In this document: in pieces, positions 51,720-61,600 of the stretch
Position numbering within the stretch: position 1 is the stretch's first letter
Layout: each line of letters starts with the position of its first letter
Assembly (NCBI GenBank): GCA_959597175.1
Contig: CAUFXM010000003.1
Span: 62,001-126,000 of the forward strand
Source of the DNA: an uncultured Methanomassiliicoccales archaeon
Lineage (GTDB): Archaea; Thermoplasmatota; Thermoplasmata; Methanomassiliicoccales; Methanomethylophilaceae
Direction: 5' to 3'
DNA: 64,000 nucleotides
The notes under the pieces: model-generated
What the model was told of the DNA's origin: nothing
The model's input: the letters and a program-made list of their open reading frames with translations, nothing else
Database searches by the model: none
Translations under genes and position numbers: made by a program

Positions 51720-52370
51720 TCAGAGGGCGGAGCGGATGTCCTCGGCGAAGGCCTCCGCGGCCTTCCTCGGATCGTCTGAACCGTATATGGCGCGGCCGAC
51801 GATGACGTAATCCGCGCCCGCACTGATGGCGTCGGACGCCTTACCGCCCTGGGCGCCCACGCCGGGGGACAGGATCTTCAGGTCGCCGATGACCTCGCGT
51901 ATGGCGGCCACCCTCTCCGGGCGGGTCGCCGGCGCGATGAACCCGTCGACGCCGCATTCGACCCCGAGCCTGGCCATCTCCTCGGCATGCTTCGCCGTGA
52001 ACATCTTCCCACCAGGATGGCTCATCTCCGTCACGGCGTAGATCTCCGCGTCGCCGGAGGCCTCCACCGCGGCCCTGAGGGAGTCGTCTCCGGTGAACGC
52101 GTGCACGATGACCGCCGATGCCCCGCGGGACACCGCGTTCTCGACGATCAGCCTGACAGTGTTGGGGATGTCGGCGACCTTGAAGTCGCAGATGACGTCG
52201 GACATCCCGGACAGTTTGGTGATCATCCCTGGACCCTCGGAGAGGACCAGGGGCCAGTTGATCTTGATGGCGTCAACTATCCCCGACACGGACTCCGCCA
52301 CCGCCAGGGCCTTCGCCCCGTCCGTCTCGTCAAGTGCCAGTACCAGCCTGCTGTCCTTCTTCATGACCAT
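51720..52370 (-). CDS. pyrF: orotidine 5'-phosphate decarboxylase
   Basis: Last step of UMP synthesis. The 216-residue protein begins KKDSRLVLALDETDG, has the catalytic Asp-Lys-Asp array in DVICDFKVADIPNTV, and the phosphate loop in LSPGVGAQGGKASDAI and VIVGRAIYGSDDP. The true gene ends near 52370. A longer frame extends upstream but is a shadow of the divergent radical SAM gene. ATG 52370 and ATG 52364 are both plausible, given a shared TATA site at 52388-52395. It stands alone, divergent from that gene. Confidence 0.96.
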   Translation of the reverse strand: MVMKKDSRLVLALDETDGAKALAVAESVSGIVDAIKINWPLVLSEGPGMITKLSGMSDVICDFKVADIPNTVRLIVENAVSRGASAVIVHAFTGDDSLRAAVEASGDAEIYAVTEMSHPGGKMFTAKHAEEMARLGVECGVDGFIAPATRPERVAAIREVIGDLKILSPGVGAQGGKASDAISAGADYVIVGRAIYGSDDPRKAAEAFAEDIRSAL

Positions 52371-52387
52371 CGGACGTCCGACATCTG

Positions 52388-52395
52388 TTATAATT
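52388..52395. promoter_or_regulatory. shared TATA element between pyrF and the radical SAM gene
   Basis: TTATAATT lies about 22-25 bases from both start codons in the 45-base interval between divergent genes, so the two transcripts probably initiate around the same AT-rich site on opposite strands, or one TATA is used bidirectionally. Confidence 0.5.
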
Positions 52396-52415
52396 GTTGA
52401 GCCGATTTGGGGCCC

Positions 52416-53492
52416 ATGCTCAGGAAGATGGAGTGCGGCTCGGTCTGCACGGGGAAGGTCGCAGAGGGGTGCAGGCATTGCATCGACGGGTCGAAGATGG
52501 TCCTTTTCGTGACCGGCAGATGCGGATGGAACTGCTACTACTGCCCGGTGTCCCTGGAGAAGAAGGGGCTGGACGTGGTCTACGCCAACGAGGGCAGGGT
52601 CTTCGGGGACGAGGAGATCATCGCGGAGGCAGAGGCCATGGATGCCACCGGGACCGGCATAACCGGCGGGGACCCGCTCCTCGACATGGACCGCACAGTC
52701 CACATGATCCGCCTCCTCAAGGACAGGTTCGGGAAGGGGCACCACATCCACCTGTACACCGCCACCATCGACCCGGAGAAGGCGCTGAGGCTGCAGGAGG
52801 CCGGACTGGACGAGATACGCTTCCATCCCCCCGAGGGGATGTGGACGCGCATGGGCGACACCCGCCTGAAGGAAACCGTGAACGCCCTGGACATCGACGT
52901 CGGGATCGAGGTGCCTGCCCTCCCCGGGAAGGAGAGGGAGCTCAACGCCCTGGTGTCCTACGCCAGGGACGCGGGCGTGGGGTTCGTCAACCTCAACGAG
53001 CTGGAGTTCTCCGAGAGCAACTGGGACATGATGGACGCCTACGGCTACAGGGTGAGGGACGAGCTCTCCTCCGCTGTCGCCGGCTCCAGGGAGACCGCCA
53101 TGGCCGTGCTCAAGGCGAACAGGAAGGCCGACGTCCACTTCTGCTCCTCCACGTTCAAGGACGGCGTCCAGCTCCGCAGGAGGCTGATCCGCAGGGCGCA
53201 GCACACCTGCATGCCCTACCAGCAGGTCACTGAGGACGGGACCATCGTCAGAGGGTACCTGTACGCCGACGACCTGGCCGCCGCCAGGCAAGAGCTCCTA
53301 TCGATGGGGGTCCCGGAGGACATGATCGAGACCCTGGACAACCGCCTCGAGGTGGCCCCGTGGATCCTTGAGGATGTCGCCGGTTCGCTGAGGTACAGGT
53401 GCTTCCTTTCGGAGCAGTACCCCACGGCGGACGGACTCGAGGTGGAGAGGACCCCCCTCAACCGAATGTGCCAGACATCCGGAAACCGCTGA
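52416..53492 (+). CDS. radical SAM protein, COG2108-like
   Basis: A 358-residue radical SAM enzyme of unknown reaction. It starts LRKMECGSVCTGKVAEGC, with a cysteine-containing N-terminal segment (C7, C11, C19, C22), followed by the cluster motif GRCGWNCYYCPVSLEKKG (CX3CX2C, at about residues 35-43) and GGDPLLDMDR for SAM binding. The family resembles pyruvate formate-lyase activating enzymes but has an extended C terminus, and its partner protein is unknown. The ATG at 52416 fits the TATA sequence 22 bases upstream. Confidence 0.88.
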   Translation: MLRKMECGSVCTGKVAEGCRHCIDGSKMVLFVTGRCGWNCYYCPVSLEKKGLDVVYANEGRVFGDEEIIAEAEAMDATGTGITGGDPLLDMDRTVHMIRLLKDRFGKGHHIHLYTATIDPEKALRLQEAGLDEIRFHPPEGMWTRMGDTRLKETVNALDIDVGIEVPALPGKERELNALVSYARDAGVGFVNLNELEFSESNWDMMDAYGYRVRDELSSAVAGSRETAMAVLKANRKADVHFCSSTFKDGVQLRRRLIRRAQHTCMPYQQVTEDGTIVRGYLYADDLAAARQELLSMGVPEDMIETLDNRLEVAPWILEDVAGSLRYRCFLSEQYPTADGLEVERTPLNRMCQTSGNR

Positions 53493-53556
53493 AGGTAGAA
53501 GTGGTCTAAGGGGTTTGGTAAGGGGTTTGTTCCCGACCGTGCGAGTGGTGGTAGGG

Positions 53557-53567
53557 GGCCTCCGGCC
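53557..53567 (-). terminator. possible terminator of the RNA polymerase operon
   Basis: GGCC-TCC-GGCC forms a short 4-bp hairpin just downstream of the nusA stop codon, extended by flanking C/G. The stem is weak, so confidence is low. Confidence 0.3.
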
Positions 53568-53568
53568 T

Positions 53569-53997
53569 TCAGTCCACGCTGATGCTCTGGATCTCGTGGT
53601 GCCTGTTCACGATGTCCCTTGCGATGCGCAGGTTCTTACCGGCCTTGCCGATCGCACGGCCCTTGAGCTTGGGATCCACGGTGACAGTTGCGTGCGTTAT
53701 GTTTCCGCGCTGCTCGATAACGACCTTCTGAGGACTGTAGATGTGGAACACGTTCTTGACGAACTGCTCCGGATCCTCCGAATACTCAACGACCTGGATG
53801 TTCTTCCCGGTCTTCTCCTTGAGCTTGATGACATGCTCGCCCTTCTTTCCGACGGCGATGTTACCCTGCCCCTTCTCGACGACGAACACCAGCTTGTCCT
53901 CGGTGTCCATGCAGTCGATGGCGTTGGCCTTGGTGATCTGCTCGAAGAGAGCGATGTACCTCAGGGTGTCCTCGGTAAGTACGATATCTGCGGACAT
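53569..53997 (-). CDS. nusA: archaeal NusA-like transcription factor
   Basis: A 142-residue protein with two KH-type modules, seen as GNIAVGKKGEHVIKL (residues about 47-61) and GRAIGKAGKNLRIARDI (about 114-130). Archaeal NusA corresponds to only the KH part of bacterial NusA and is normally encoded after rpl30e in the RNA polymerase operon, exactly as here. The ATG at 53997 follows a GAGG; a GTG at 54006 that overlaps the rpl30e stop is an alternative. It is the last gene of the operon. Confidence 0.94.
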   Translation of the reverse strand: MSADIVLTEDTLRYIALFEQITKANAIDCMDTEDKLVFVVEKGQGNIAVGKKGEHVIKLKEKTGKNIQVVEYSEDPEQFVKNVFHIYSPQKVVIEQRGNITHATVTVDPKLKGRAIGKAGKNLRIARDIVNRHHEIQSISVD

Positions 53998-54002
53998 GTT
54001 CC

Positions 54003-54290
54003 TCACAGCGTTAAGATGTTGGAGCTACCTTTGTCGATGATCACAAGGGCAGATACGGAGAAGGGTTTTCCGCAAAGCGCGCCGAGTTCCATGTTGTTGC
54101 CCTCGTACACGTGCACCTTTACCCCGATATCCCCGCGGAGCTCCGCGCTGGGACAGTTCCTGGAGAGGACGACCATCTGCGCCTTCCCGTCCTTGACCGC
54201 TTTCATTGTCTGGTCCACGCCGAACTCCACCTTTCCGGTGGTGATGGCGGATTTCAATGCCCTGCTGATGTCGATTTTCTCATCGCTCAT
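54003..54290 (-). CDS. rpl30e: 50S ribosomal protein eL30
   Basis: A 95-residue L7Ae-fold ribosomal protein. ISRALKSAITTGKVEFGVDQTM, then MVVLSRNCPSAEL and HVYEGNNMELGALCGKPF are the eL30 signature. It sits between rpoA'' and nusA in the conserved archaeal order. Its ATG overlaps the rpoA'' stop by four bases (ATGA) and its stop lies close to the nusA start, so translation is coupled through the operon. Confidence 0.96.
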   Translation of the reverse strand: MSDEKIDISRALKSAITTGKVEFGVDQTMKAVKDGKAQMVVLSRNCPSAELRGDIGVKVHVYEGNNMELGALCGKPFSVSALVIIDKGSSNILTL

Positions 54291-55723
54291 TCTTCATCCC
54301 CCTTCTTCTTGGGTGTGTAAATAAGGTTTACCGCACCGGTACCTAGCGTTACCGGCTGACCGACGATGATGTTCTCGGTGACACCCTCAAGATGGTCCAC
54401 CTCTCCCACCATCGCGGCGTGCAGGAGGTGCGCGGCGGTGATCTCGAAAGCCGCCCTGGCGAGAACCGAGGACTTCTTCCCGGACACACCGTGCCTCCCT
54501 ATCGCTTTGACGTATCCGTCGTTGGTCATGAGGTCGGCGACAAGCATGATGTGCCTGATGTCGACATCCAGACCTGCCTCTCCGAGGGTCCCCATGGCCT
54601 CGTGGATGATGGAGTTCCTGGCCGCCTCGATGCCGAGGACGTCGGCCACCTCCAGGATGCTGTTGGTCATGACCTTCTCGGCATCCACTCCCTCGACCTT
54701 GAGGACCTCCTTGAGGTTGCTGCCCTCCGTGACGATCTTCCATGTACCTTCGGTCTTGGAAAGGACGGCACGGGTGATGTTGTCGATCCCTTTGATCTTC
54801 GCGCCCTTGATGGCGTCGAACATCGTCTGCAGCTTCTTGTAAGACGGCTCGTCGGAGGTGATCACGATGTCGTATCCGTCCTTCGTGACCAGTCCGCGTA
54901 CCGCCTTGACCTTGTTCAATCTCTCGACCATCTCGTCTATGTCGATGCCCCTGGACTCCATCTTCCTGGCGTCAGGACGGACGATCAGCCTCATGTTGGT
55001 GATGTCCGTCTCGACCCTGGCCACGTCCAGGAGCGTGGTCATCTCGATGTTGGACGCGACGAACTTCGCCACGTTCTCGTCCTCGGCGGCCGTGCCCGTG
55101 AGCGGGATGTTCATGGAAGGCGTGCTGGGCACGCGCCTGGCGTCCACGATCTCGATGAGCCTGGGCAGACCCTGGGTGACGTTGATGTTCGCGACTCCCG
55201 CATAGTGGAACGTACGCATGTTCATCTGCGTACCGGGCTCTCCGATGGAGTGCGCGGCCATCACTCCCGCGGACTCGTTCTGGTCCATCAGGTGGGCCTT
55301 GTACATCCTGTTGGCGACGGTGATCAGCCTCACGCAGGTCTCGTCGTCCAGGTCTGCGTTCTCTATGCGTTTCGCGATATCGACGATGATCTTCATGGGA
55401 AGGGTCACGTCGAGCCTCTCGGCGATGGCCTTGAGCCTCAGCTCCCCCTCGTTGTACTGGTACCAGTTGGTGACCTCCTCCATGGGCTCCACGGGGACGG
55501 TCTCCTCGACCTCCTTCTTCACCTTGGACGAGGATGCCGGCCTCTTGCCGATCTTGGCGATGACCGACCTCGCCTCCTCCTCCATAAGGCCCAGTGAGAC
55601 GAGGGCCTCCTCTCCGGCGGCGCTGATGGCGCTTAGCGAGTTGTACTGCGTGAGCAGGAGGGCGGCGGTCTCCTCGCTGATGTCCCTGCTGAGCAGTGCC
55701 TTCATCGTGTCTTTCTTTGCCAT
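54287..55723 (-). CDS. rpoA2: DNA-directed RNA polymerase subunit A''
   Basis: The C-terminal piece of the largest RNA polymerase subunit (equivalent to the end of bacterial beta'). The product is 478 residues, longer than many A'' proteins because of an N-terminal helical extension (residues about 1-90, with AALLLTQYNSLSA). The conserved part includes GVMAAHSIGEPGTQMNMRTFH (trigger-loop region) and GLPRLIEIVDARR. A Shine-Dalgarno GGAGGTGA lies about 7 bases before ATG 55723. It follows rpoA' immediately. Confidence 0.96.
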   Translation of the reverse strand: MAKKDTMKALLSRDISEETAALLLTQYNSLSAISAAGEEALVSLGLMEEEARSVIAKIGKRPASSSKVKKEVEETVPVEPMEEVTNWYQYNEGELRLKAIAERLDVTLPMKIIVDIAKRIENADLDDETCVRLITVANRMYKAHLMDQNESAGVMAAHSIGEPGTQMNMRTFHYAGVANINVTQGLPRLIEIVDARRVPSTPSMNIPLTGTAAEDENVAKFVASNIEMTTLLDVARVETDITNMRLIVRPDARKMESRGIDIDEMVERLNKVKAVRGLVTKDGYDIVITSDEPSYKKLQTMFDAIKGAKIKGIDNITRAVLSKTEGTWKIVTEGSNLKEVLKVEGVDAEKVMTNSILEVADVLGIEAARNSIIHEAMGTLGEAGLDVDIRHIMLVADLMTNDGYVKAIGRHGVSGKKSSVLARAAFEITAAHLLHAAMVGEVDHLEGVTENIIVGQPVTLGTGAVNLIYTPKKKGDEE

Positions 55724-55725
55724 TA

Positions 55726-58614
55726 TCACTCACCTCCGCCGTCGAAGTCCATGTCGAGGTCGTCGTACTCCTCGCTCTCCTCGTCCTCGATGTACTCCAT
55801 CTCGTCCTTCTCCAGGGTGCCGTAGTCGCCTCCGACATCCTTGGTGTCTATGTGGAGGAGCTCGTCGGCGCGGTCCCCGAGGACCTCCGCGAACAGGTCG
55901 TCCAGGTCGATGGCCTTGCCCCTGACTGTCCTGGTGGGGTCGACCCTGTCCTCCCCGTACTTGAACTGGACGACGGTGCCGATGGTGTTCCTGACGGTCC
56001 CGTCCGCCGTCAGCTTCAGGTCCTCCAGCGCGGAGACGAGACGCCTCTGCATGTATCCGGACCTGGATGTCCTGACCGCGGTATCGACCAGACCCTCCCT
56101 TCCTCCCATCGCGTGGAAGAAGAACTCGGTGGGCGAGAGACCCGATTTGTAGGAGTTGGAGCAGAATCCCCTGGCGTACGCGCCGAGGTCCCCCTTCTCG
56201 AAGTGGGGCAGGGTCCTGTTCCAGTATCCTCTGGACAGCCTCTCACCACGGACAGCCTGCTGACCGACGCATCCCGCCATCTGGGACAGGTTGAGCATCG
56301 ACCCACGGGCGCCGGCCTTGGCCATGATGACCGCGGGGTTGGTCATACCGAGGTGCTTACCGGCGATCTTACCGGCTCCGTCACGGGCCTCCCCGAGCAC
56401 ACCCATGACGCTGACCTCCAGGGTCTCCCTGAGGGAGCGCCCGGGCATCTGCTCCAGGGTCCCGTCCTGGTAGGACTCCACGAGGCTGGTCACCTTGTCG
56501 ATGCAGTCCTGGGTGTTGTTGGAGATCTGCAGGGCCGCCTCCTCGGGTATGTCCTCGTCGCTGATTCCCGTGCTGAACCCGTGGTTCATCAGGGCGCCCA
56601 GGGCCAACCTGGTGACCTGGTTGATGAACTTGGCCGCGCGGTCCGCCCCGTAGTCCCTGGCGATGCGGTCGAGGATCTTCCCCTTGCTGTTCCCGATGGC
56701 CTTCACGTCGATGGTCCCGCACAGCAGCTGGCCGTCGCGGATCTTGACGTAGGCGTCGTACTCGCAGTTCTCCTTCTGGCACACCTTGCAGTTCTGGCAG
56801 ATGTTCGCCTTGAACGTGGTGCGGAAGTCGTCCGGGAGGACGGTGGAGAACAGCTGCCTGCCCGTCCAGTAGGGCTCCCCCTTCTCGTCGATGAAGGGCT
56901 CCGGGATAACGATCCCCATGTCCTTCACATCGTCCAGGAGGCCGTCGTATCCCTCCCTCTTGTACGTCTGGACGTCCGCGCCCTTGGGGGAGTGCTTCTG
57001 GTCCAGCTTGAACAGGATGTTCATCGCCTCGAACCTGTCGAAGCGGGGGTTGTTGTGGGTGAGGAAGTACGCCCCGGTGATGTGGTCGTGGATGGCTCCG
57101 ATGATGGGCCCTCCGTACCTGGGGGACAGGATGTTCTCCTGCACCTGCATCAGTATGCGGGCCTCGGCGCGGGCCTCGTCCGACTGGAGGACGTGGAGGT
57201 TCATCTCGTCCCCGTCGAAGTCCGCGTTGTACGGGGGACAGTCGCACAGGTTGAACCTGAACGTGCGCCCGTCCATGATCCTCACACGGTGGGCCATCAT
57301 GGACATCCTGTGCAGCGAGGGCTGTCTGTTGAACAGGACGACGTCCCCGTCTATGAGCTGCCTCTCCACGGTGTAGTCGATGTCGATGCCCTCCGCCACA
57401 TCCGCGGCGTTCCTCTCCGTGACCCTTATCCTCCTGCCGTCGGAACGGATGACGTAGTTCACCCCGGGCATGTAGGGCTTCTCGGGGGTGGGCTCGGGTC
57501 CGCGGGCCACCATCTCCCTGATCTTCTCGATGTTGTGCTCGTTGACGTGGACGGGCACGGTCAGCTCCCTGGCGGCGAACACCGGCACGCCCACCTCGTT
57601 GATGGACAGCAGCGGGTCGGGGGAGATGACGGTACGGGCGGAGAAGTTCACACGCTTACCGGACAGGTTGGACCTGAACCTCCCCTCCTTGCCCTTGAGC
57701 CTCTGGGCCAGGGTCTTCAGGGGACGGCCGGACCTGTGCCTGGCGGGCGGGATGCCGGAGGTCTGGTTGTCGAAGTACGTGGTGACGTGGTACTGGAGCA
57801 GCTCCCACAGGTCCTCCACGATGAGCTGAGGCGCACCGGCGTCGCGGTTCTCCCTGAGCCTCTGGTTGATCCTCAGGACGTCCACGAGCTTGTGGGTCAG
57901 GTCGTCCTCGGACCTGTCTCCGGAGTCCAGCGTGATGGAGGGCCTTACAGTCACCGGGGGCACCGCCAGGGCGGTGAGGACCATCCACTCGGGCCTGCAG
58001 GTGCTGGGGTCTATGCCCAGCGTGACCAGGTCCTCGTCGGGGATCCTCTCCAGCCTCTCGCGCACCTCCTTGGGTGTGAGCTTGTGGTTGTCCTCCACCT
58101 CGCGGAATGTGGTGGGCTTGTCCAGCTTGATCTTGATCTGGTCGGCGCCGCAGTAGGGGCACACGCCCTTGCCGGACGCGTCCTTGGCGGTCTCCTTGGA
58201 GAAGTTCTTCACCTCGATGGTGCCTCCTCCGAGCTCCTCCATCCTGTCCATGCTCTCCCTGCGGGCCTGGATCTGGTCCTCGGAGAGCATCAGCCTGCCG
58301 CACTTGCAGCAGGTGGACTCCAGGAGCATCTTGATGTCCTTGATGAACCCGACGTGGATGACGGGCATGGCAAGGTCGATGTGGCCGAAGTGTCCGGGGC
58401 ACTCGTCCACCTTGCATCCGCAGGTCTTGCAGCGGAGCCCGGGCTCGATGACTCCCATGTGGGGGTCCATGAGTCCCATCTCGATGGGGTAGCCCTCGTC
58501 GTCGTAGGTGTCTGCGGTGATGATCTTGGTCGCAGACATCTTCCTGATCTCCTCGGGGGAGACGCAGGAGAATTTGATCGAACCGATCCTCTTGGTGATA
58601 CCGCGAACTGTCAT
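55726..58614 (-). CDS. rpoA1: DNA-directed RNA polymerase subunit A'
   Basis: The N-terminal, catalytic part of the largest subunit (962 residues). The Mg2+-binding NADFDGDEMN is at about residue 458, the zinc ribbons CKTCGCKVDECPGHFGH and CCKCGRLML are near the N terminus, and the bridge-helix/clamp regions follow. The acidic tail ends EEYDDLDMDFDGGGE. The ATG at 58614 overlaps the rpoB stop (ATGA). The frame continues upstream only as a shadow of rpoB. The split A'/A'' arrangement is universal in archaea. Confidence 0.97.
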   Translation of the reverse strand: MTVRGITKRIGSIKFSCVSPEEIRKMSATKIITADTYDDEGYPIEMGLMDPHMGVIEPGLRCKTCGCKVDECPGHFGHIDLAMPVIHVGFIKDIKMLLESTCCKCGRLMLSEDQIQARRESMDRMEELGGGTIEVKNFSKETAKDASGKGVCPYCGADQIKIKLDKPTTFREVEDNHKLTPKEVRERLERIPDEDLVTLGIDPSTCRPEWMVLTALAVPPVTVRPSITLDSGDRSEDDLTHKLVDVLRINQRLRENRDAGAPQLIVEDLWELLQYHVTTYFDNQTSGIPPARHRSGRPLKTLAQRLKGKEGRFRSNLSGKRVNFSARTVISPDPLLSINEVGVPVFAARELTVPVHVNEHNIEKIREMVARGPEPTPEKPYMPGVNYVIRSDGRRIRVTERNAADVAEGIDIDYTVERQLIDGDVVLFNRQPSLHRMSMMAHRVRIMDGRTFRFNLCDCPPYNADFDGDEMNLHVLQSDEARAEARILMQVQENILSPRYGGPIIGAIHDHITGAYFLTHNNPRFDRFEAMNILFKLDQKHSPKGADVQTYKREGYDGLLDDVKDMGIVIPEPFIDEKGEPYWTGRQLFSTVLPDDFRTTFKANICQNCKVCQKENCEYDAYVKIRDGQLLCGTIDVKAIGNSKGKILDRIARDYGADRAAKFINQVTRLALGALMNHGFSTGISDEDIPEEAALQISNNTQDCIDKVTSLVESYQDGTLEQMPGRSLRETLEVSVMGVLGEARDGAGKIAGKHLGMTNPAVIMAKAGARGSMLNLSQMAGCVGQQAVRGERLSRGYWNRTLPHFEKGDLGAYARGFCSNSYKSGLSPTEFFFHAMGGREGLVDTAVRTSRSGYMQRRLVSALEDLKLTADGTVRNTIGTVVQFKYGEDRVDPTRTVRGKAIDLDDLFAEVLGDRADELLHIDTKDVGGDYGTLEKDEMEYIEDEESEEYDDLDMDFDGGGE

Positions 58615-61600
58615 CTCAAGTCCTCCAGCTGAAGCCTCATGGCGACACCAAGCGACAGGAGCTCGTCCATGAGCAGTTTGAACGCGTACGAAGTCTGTAC
58701 GAGGTAGATGTTGGTGTTGTTCTTGCACACCGGGCAGTACAGCGAGCCGTGCCTGTCCATGATGGCGATGTGCCCGCACTTGGGGTTGCCGCAGATGTAC
58801 TGCTGGGTTCCGTCGGACTCGTCGAGCAGCCTGTCCTTGATGACCATGGCCGCGCCGTGACCGATGAGACAGTCCCTCTCCATCTCTCCGAACCTGAGAC
58901 CTCCCTGCCTGGAACGTCCCTCGGTGGGCTGCCTGGTGAGGATCTGCACGGGTCCCCTGGACCTGACGTGCATCTTTCCGCTGACCATGTGGTGCAGCTT
59001 CTCGTAGAAGATGACGCCGGTGTACACGTCCGCCTGGATCATGCGCCCGGTCCTGCCGTCGTACATGACCTCCTTTCCGGTCCTCGCGAAGCCGTTCCTG
59101 ACGAGGCCGTCGCGGATGGACTCCTCGTTCTCGCCGGAGAAGGCGGTTCCGTCGATGATGCGTCCCTCCATGGACCCGACCTTCCCTGCGATCATCTCGA
59201 GCACGTGACCGATGGTCATACGGGACGGGATACCGTGGGGGTTGACCACAAGGTCTGGGGTCACTCCGTCGGCGGTGAAGGGCATGTCGCACTGGTCGAC
59301 CAGCCTTCCCACGACACCCTTCTGCCCGAACCTGGAGCAGAACTTGTCGCCCAGCTCGGGGATCCTCTCGTCCCTGACCTTGACGCGGACCAGCCTGGAT
59401 CCGTTCTCGGACTCCGTGATCATGACGGAGTCGACGTATCCCTTCTCGCCGGGCCTGACGGTGACGGACGTCTCCCTCCTCTTCTGGGGGGTGAGGAAGT
59501 CGGTCTCCTCCTCCAGGAACCTGGGCGGGGAGGTCTTACCGATGAGAACGTCGGAGCCGTGGACCTCGCTCTCGGGCGAGATCAGACCGTCTTCGCCCAG
59601 GGACGCGTACGCCAGGTCGGCGCGGGCGCCCATGATGTCGGGCGAGGGAATCTCGAAGTGGTCCTCCTGTCCTCCGGGGTAGCGGCGCTCCTCAGCACGG
59701 TAGGACCTCATGAACGTGGACCTTCCGAGTCCGCGCTGGACGGAGCTCTTGTTCATGACCAGGGCATCCTCGATGTTGTATCCGTGGTAGGAGAGGACGG
59801 CGATGCAGAAGTTCTGCCCGGCGGGCCTGTGGCTGTAGCCCATGAACTGCATGGTCTGGGTCTGGACCATCGGGACCTGGGGGTACTGCATCAGGTGTCC
59901 TCTGGTGTCGGGCCTGATCCTGTAGTTGGCGGTGGGCACTCCCAGCGCCTGCTTACCCATACCGGCACCCATGGTGATACGGGGCGCGGAGTTGTGCTCC
60001 GGGTACGGGACGATTCCGGAGGCGACACCCAGGATGACCATGGGGTCCACCTCCATGTGCGTGTACTTCGGCTCGATCTTGCTGGGGACGGCGAAGTCCT
60101 CGCCGCACCACTTGCATCTGAGCACCACGTCGCCCTCCTTGCCGGGGTTCATCCAGTCGGCGTCCATGGGGGACAGGGCGTGGTCGCAGCAGGGACACCT
60201 CTTGGGCGTGTCGTAGGCGTCGACGAGGACGAGCGCGTCCTCCTCCTCCTCGGCGTCCACCCACTCGATGATGCCCTCGCGGAACAGGTCGTTCCACCTG
60301 ATCTTTCCCTCGCGGATGCCCTCGATGTGCTTCCTCGTGATGCAGAGCCTTCCGTTCTTGATGATGAGCAGGGGCCTCCTGAGGCGGCCCTCGTCGCAGT
60401 TGATGATGACCTCGCCCATCTCCTCGTCGTGGCGGATGTTGATCTCGTTGGATATGAGGCCGCACCTCCTGCGCTCCCTGATCTCGCTGACCAGTTTCTT
60501 GGCGTCGGAGTGCACACCGACAAGGTCCCCGTTCACGTACACACGGGTCCCGCTGCCGGACTTGACGGACTCGATGTCCAGCTCCCTGAGCATCCACTTG
60601 ATGTCGCTCTCGGGGAAGCCCTCGGACACATCTATGATCAGGGCGGCGTTCTTCACCAGACCGCAGTTCTGACCCTCGGGGGTCTCGGACGGGCACAGCC
60701 TACCCCACTGCGTGGGGTGCAGGTCACGGGCCTCGAAGTGGGGCTGGGACCTGGTGAGGGAAGAGGTGATCCTCCTCAGGTGGGACATTGCCGACAGGTT
60801 CGACGTCCTGTCGAGGAGCTGTGACACTCCGGCACGCCCGCCGACCCAGTTCCCGGTGGCGAGGGCGTGGAGCAGCTTGTGGGTGAGCAGGTCCGGGCGG
60901 ATGGAGGAGGCGATGTTCATCTCGCTCTTCTTCCTTCCCCAGTTCCTCTCCAGCTGGTACTTCAGGTCCTTCATCAGGCTGCTGAAGCTGGTCCTGAAGA
61001 GGTCCTCCATGAGGTCCCCGGACAGCTTGAGCCTCTTGTTGGCGTAGTGGTCCTTGTCGTCCTCCTTCCTCTCGCCCAGTGACAGCTCCAGGACGGAACG
61101 GGCAATGCGCCCGAGGAAGATCGCCTTCTTCATGCGGTCGGCCTCCGTGTCGCCCAGGTGCGGCAGCAGCGAGCGGTCCAGGATGCTCTCGACCTTCTTG
61201 GTCCTGTACTCCTTCGCCTGACCGGCGGCGAAGTTCCTCTCGAGGAACAGGATGGCGTCCTCCCTGGTGTGGTACCCGTTGGGGGCGTAGGTCTTCTTGT
61301 CGAAGGACGCCTCTATGTTGGCGTAGACGATGTTCGCCATCGCCTCGTCGGAGACGATGGTCTCGAAGATCTCCTCGTCGGACTCCATGCCCAGGGCCTT
61401 CATGAGGGCGATGAGCGGGATCGATCCGGAGGCGACGGGCACGGTGACCATGACCATGCCGTCCTTCTTCTTCTCCACGAGAGTGAGCGCGCGGTAGCCG
61501 TCCTTCTGGGAGAACACCTTGGCCACCTCCACGGCGGCGCCGTACTTCTCGTTGTACTCAACCATGACCCTGTTGGGAGCCAGGTCCTCCAGCGTGATCA

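Noticed and set aside
55696..58632. 978-codon plus-strand frame opposite rpoA'
   Set aside because: Antisense shadow of rpoA' and rpoB. Same explanation.
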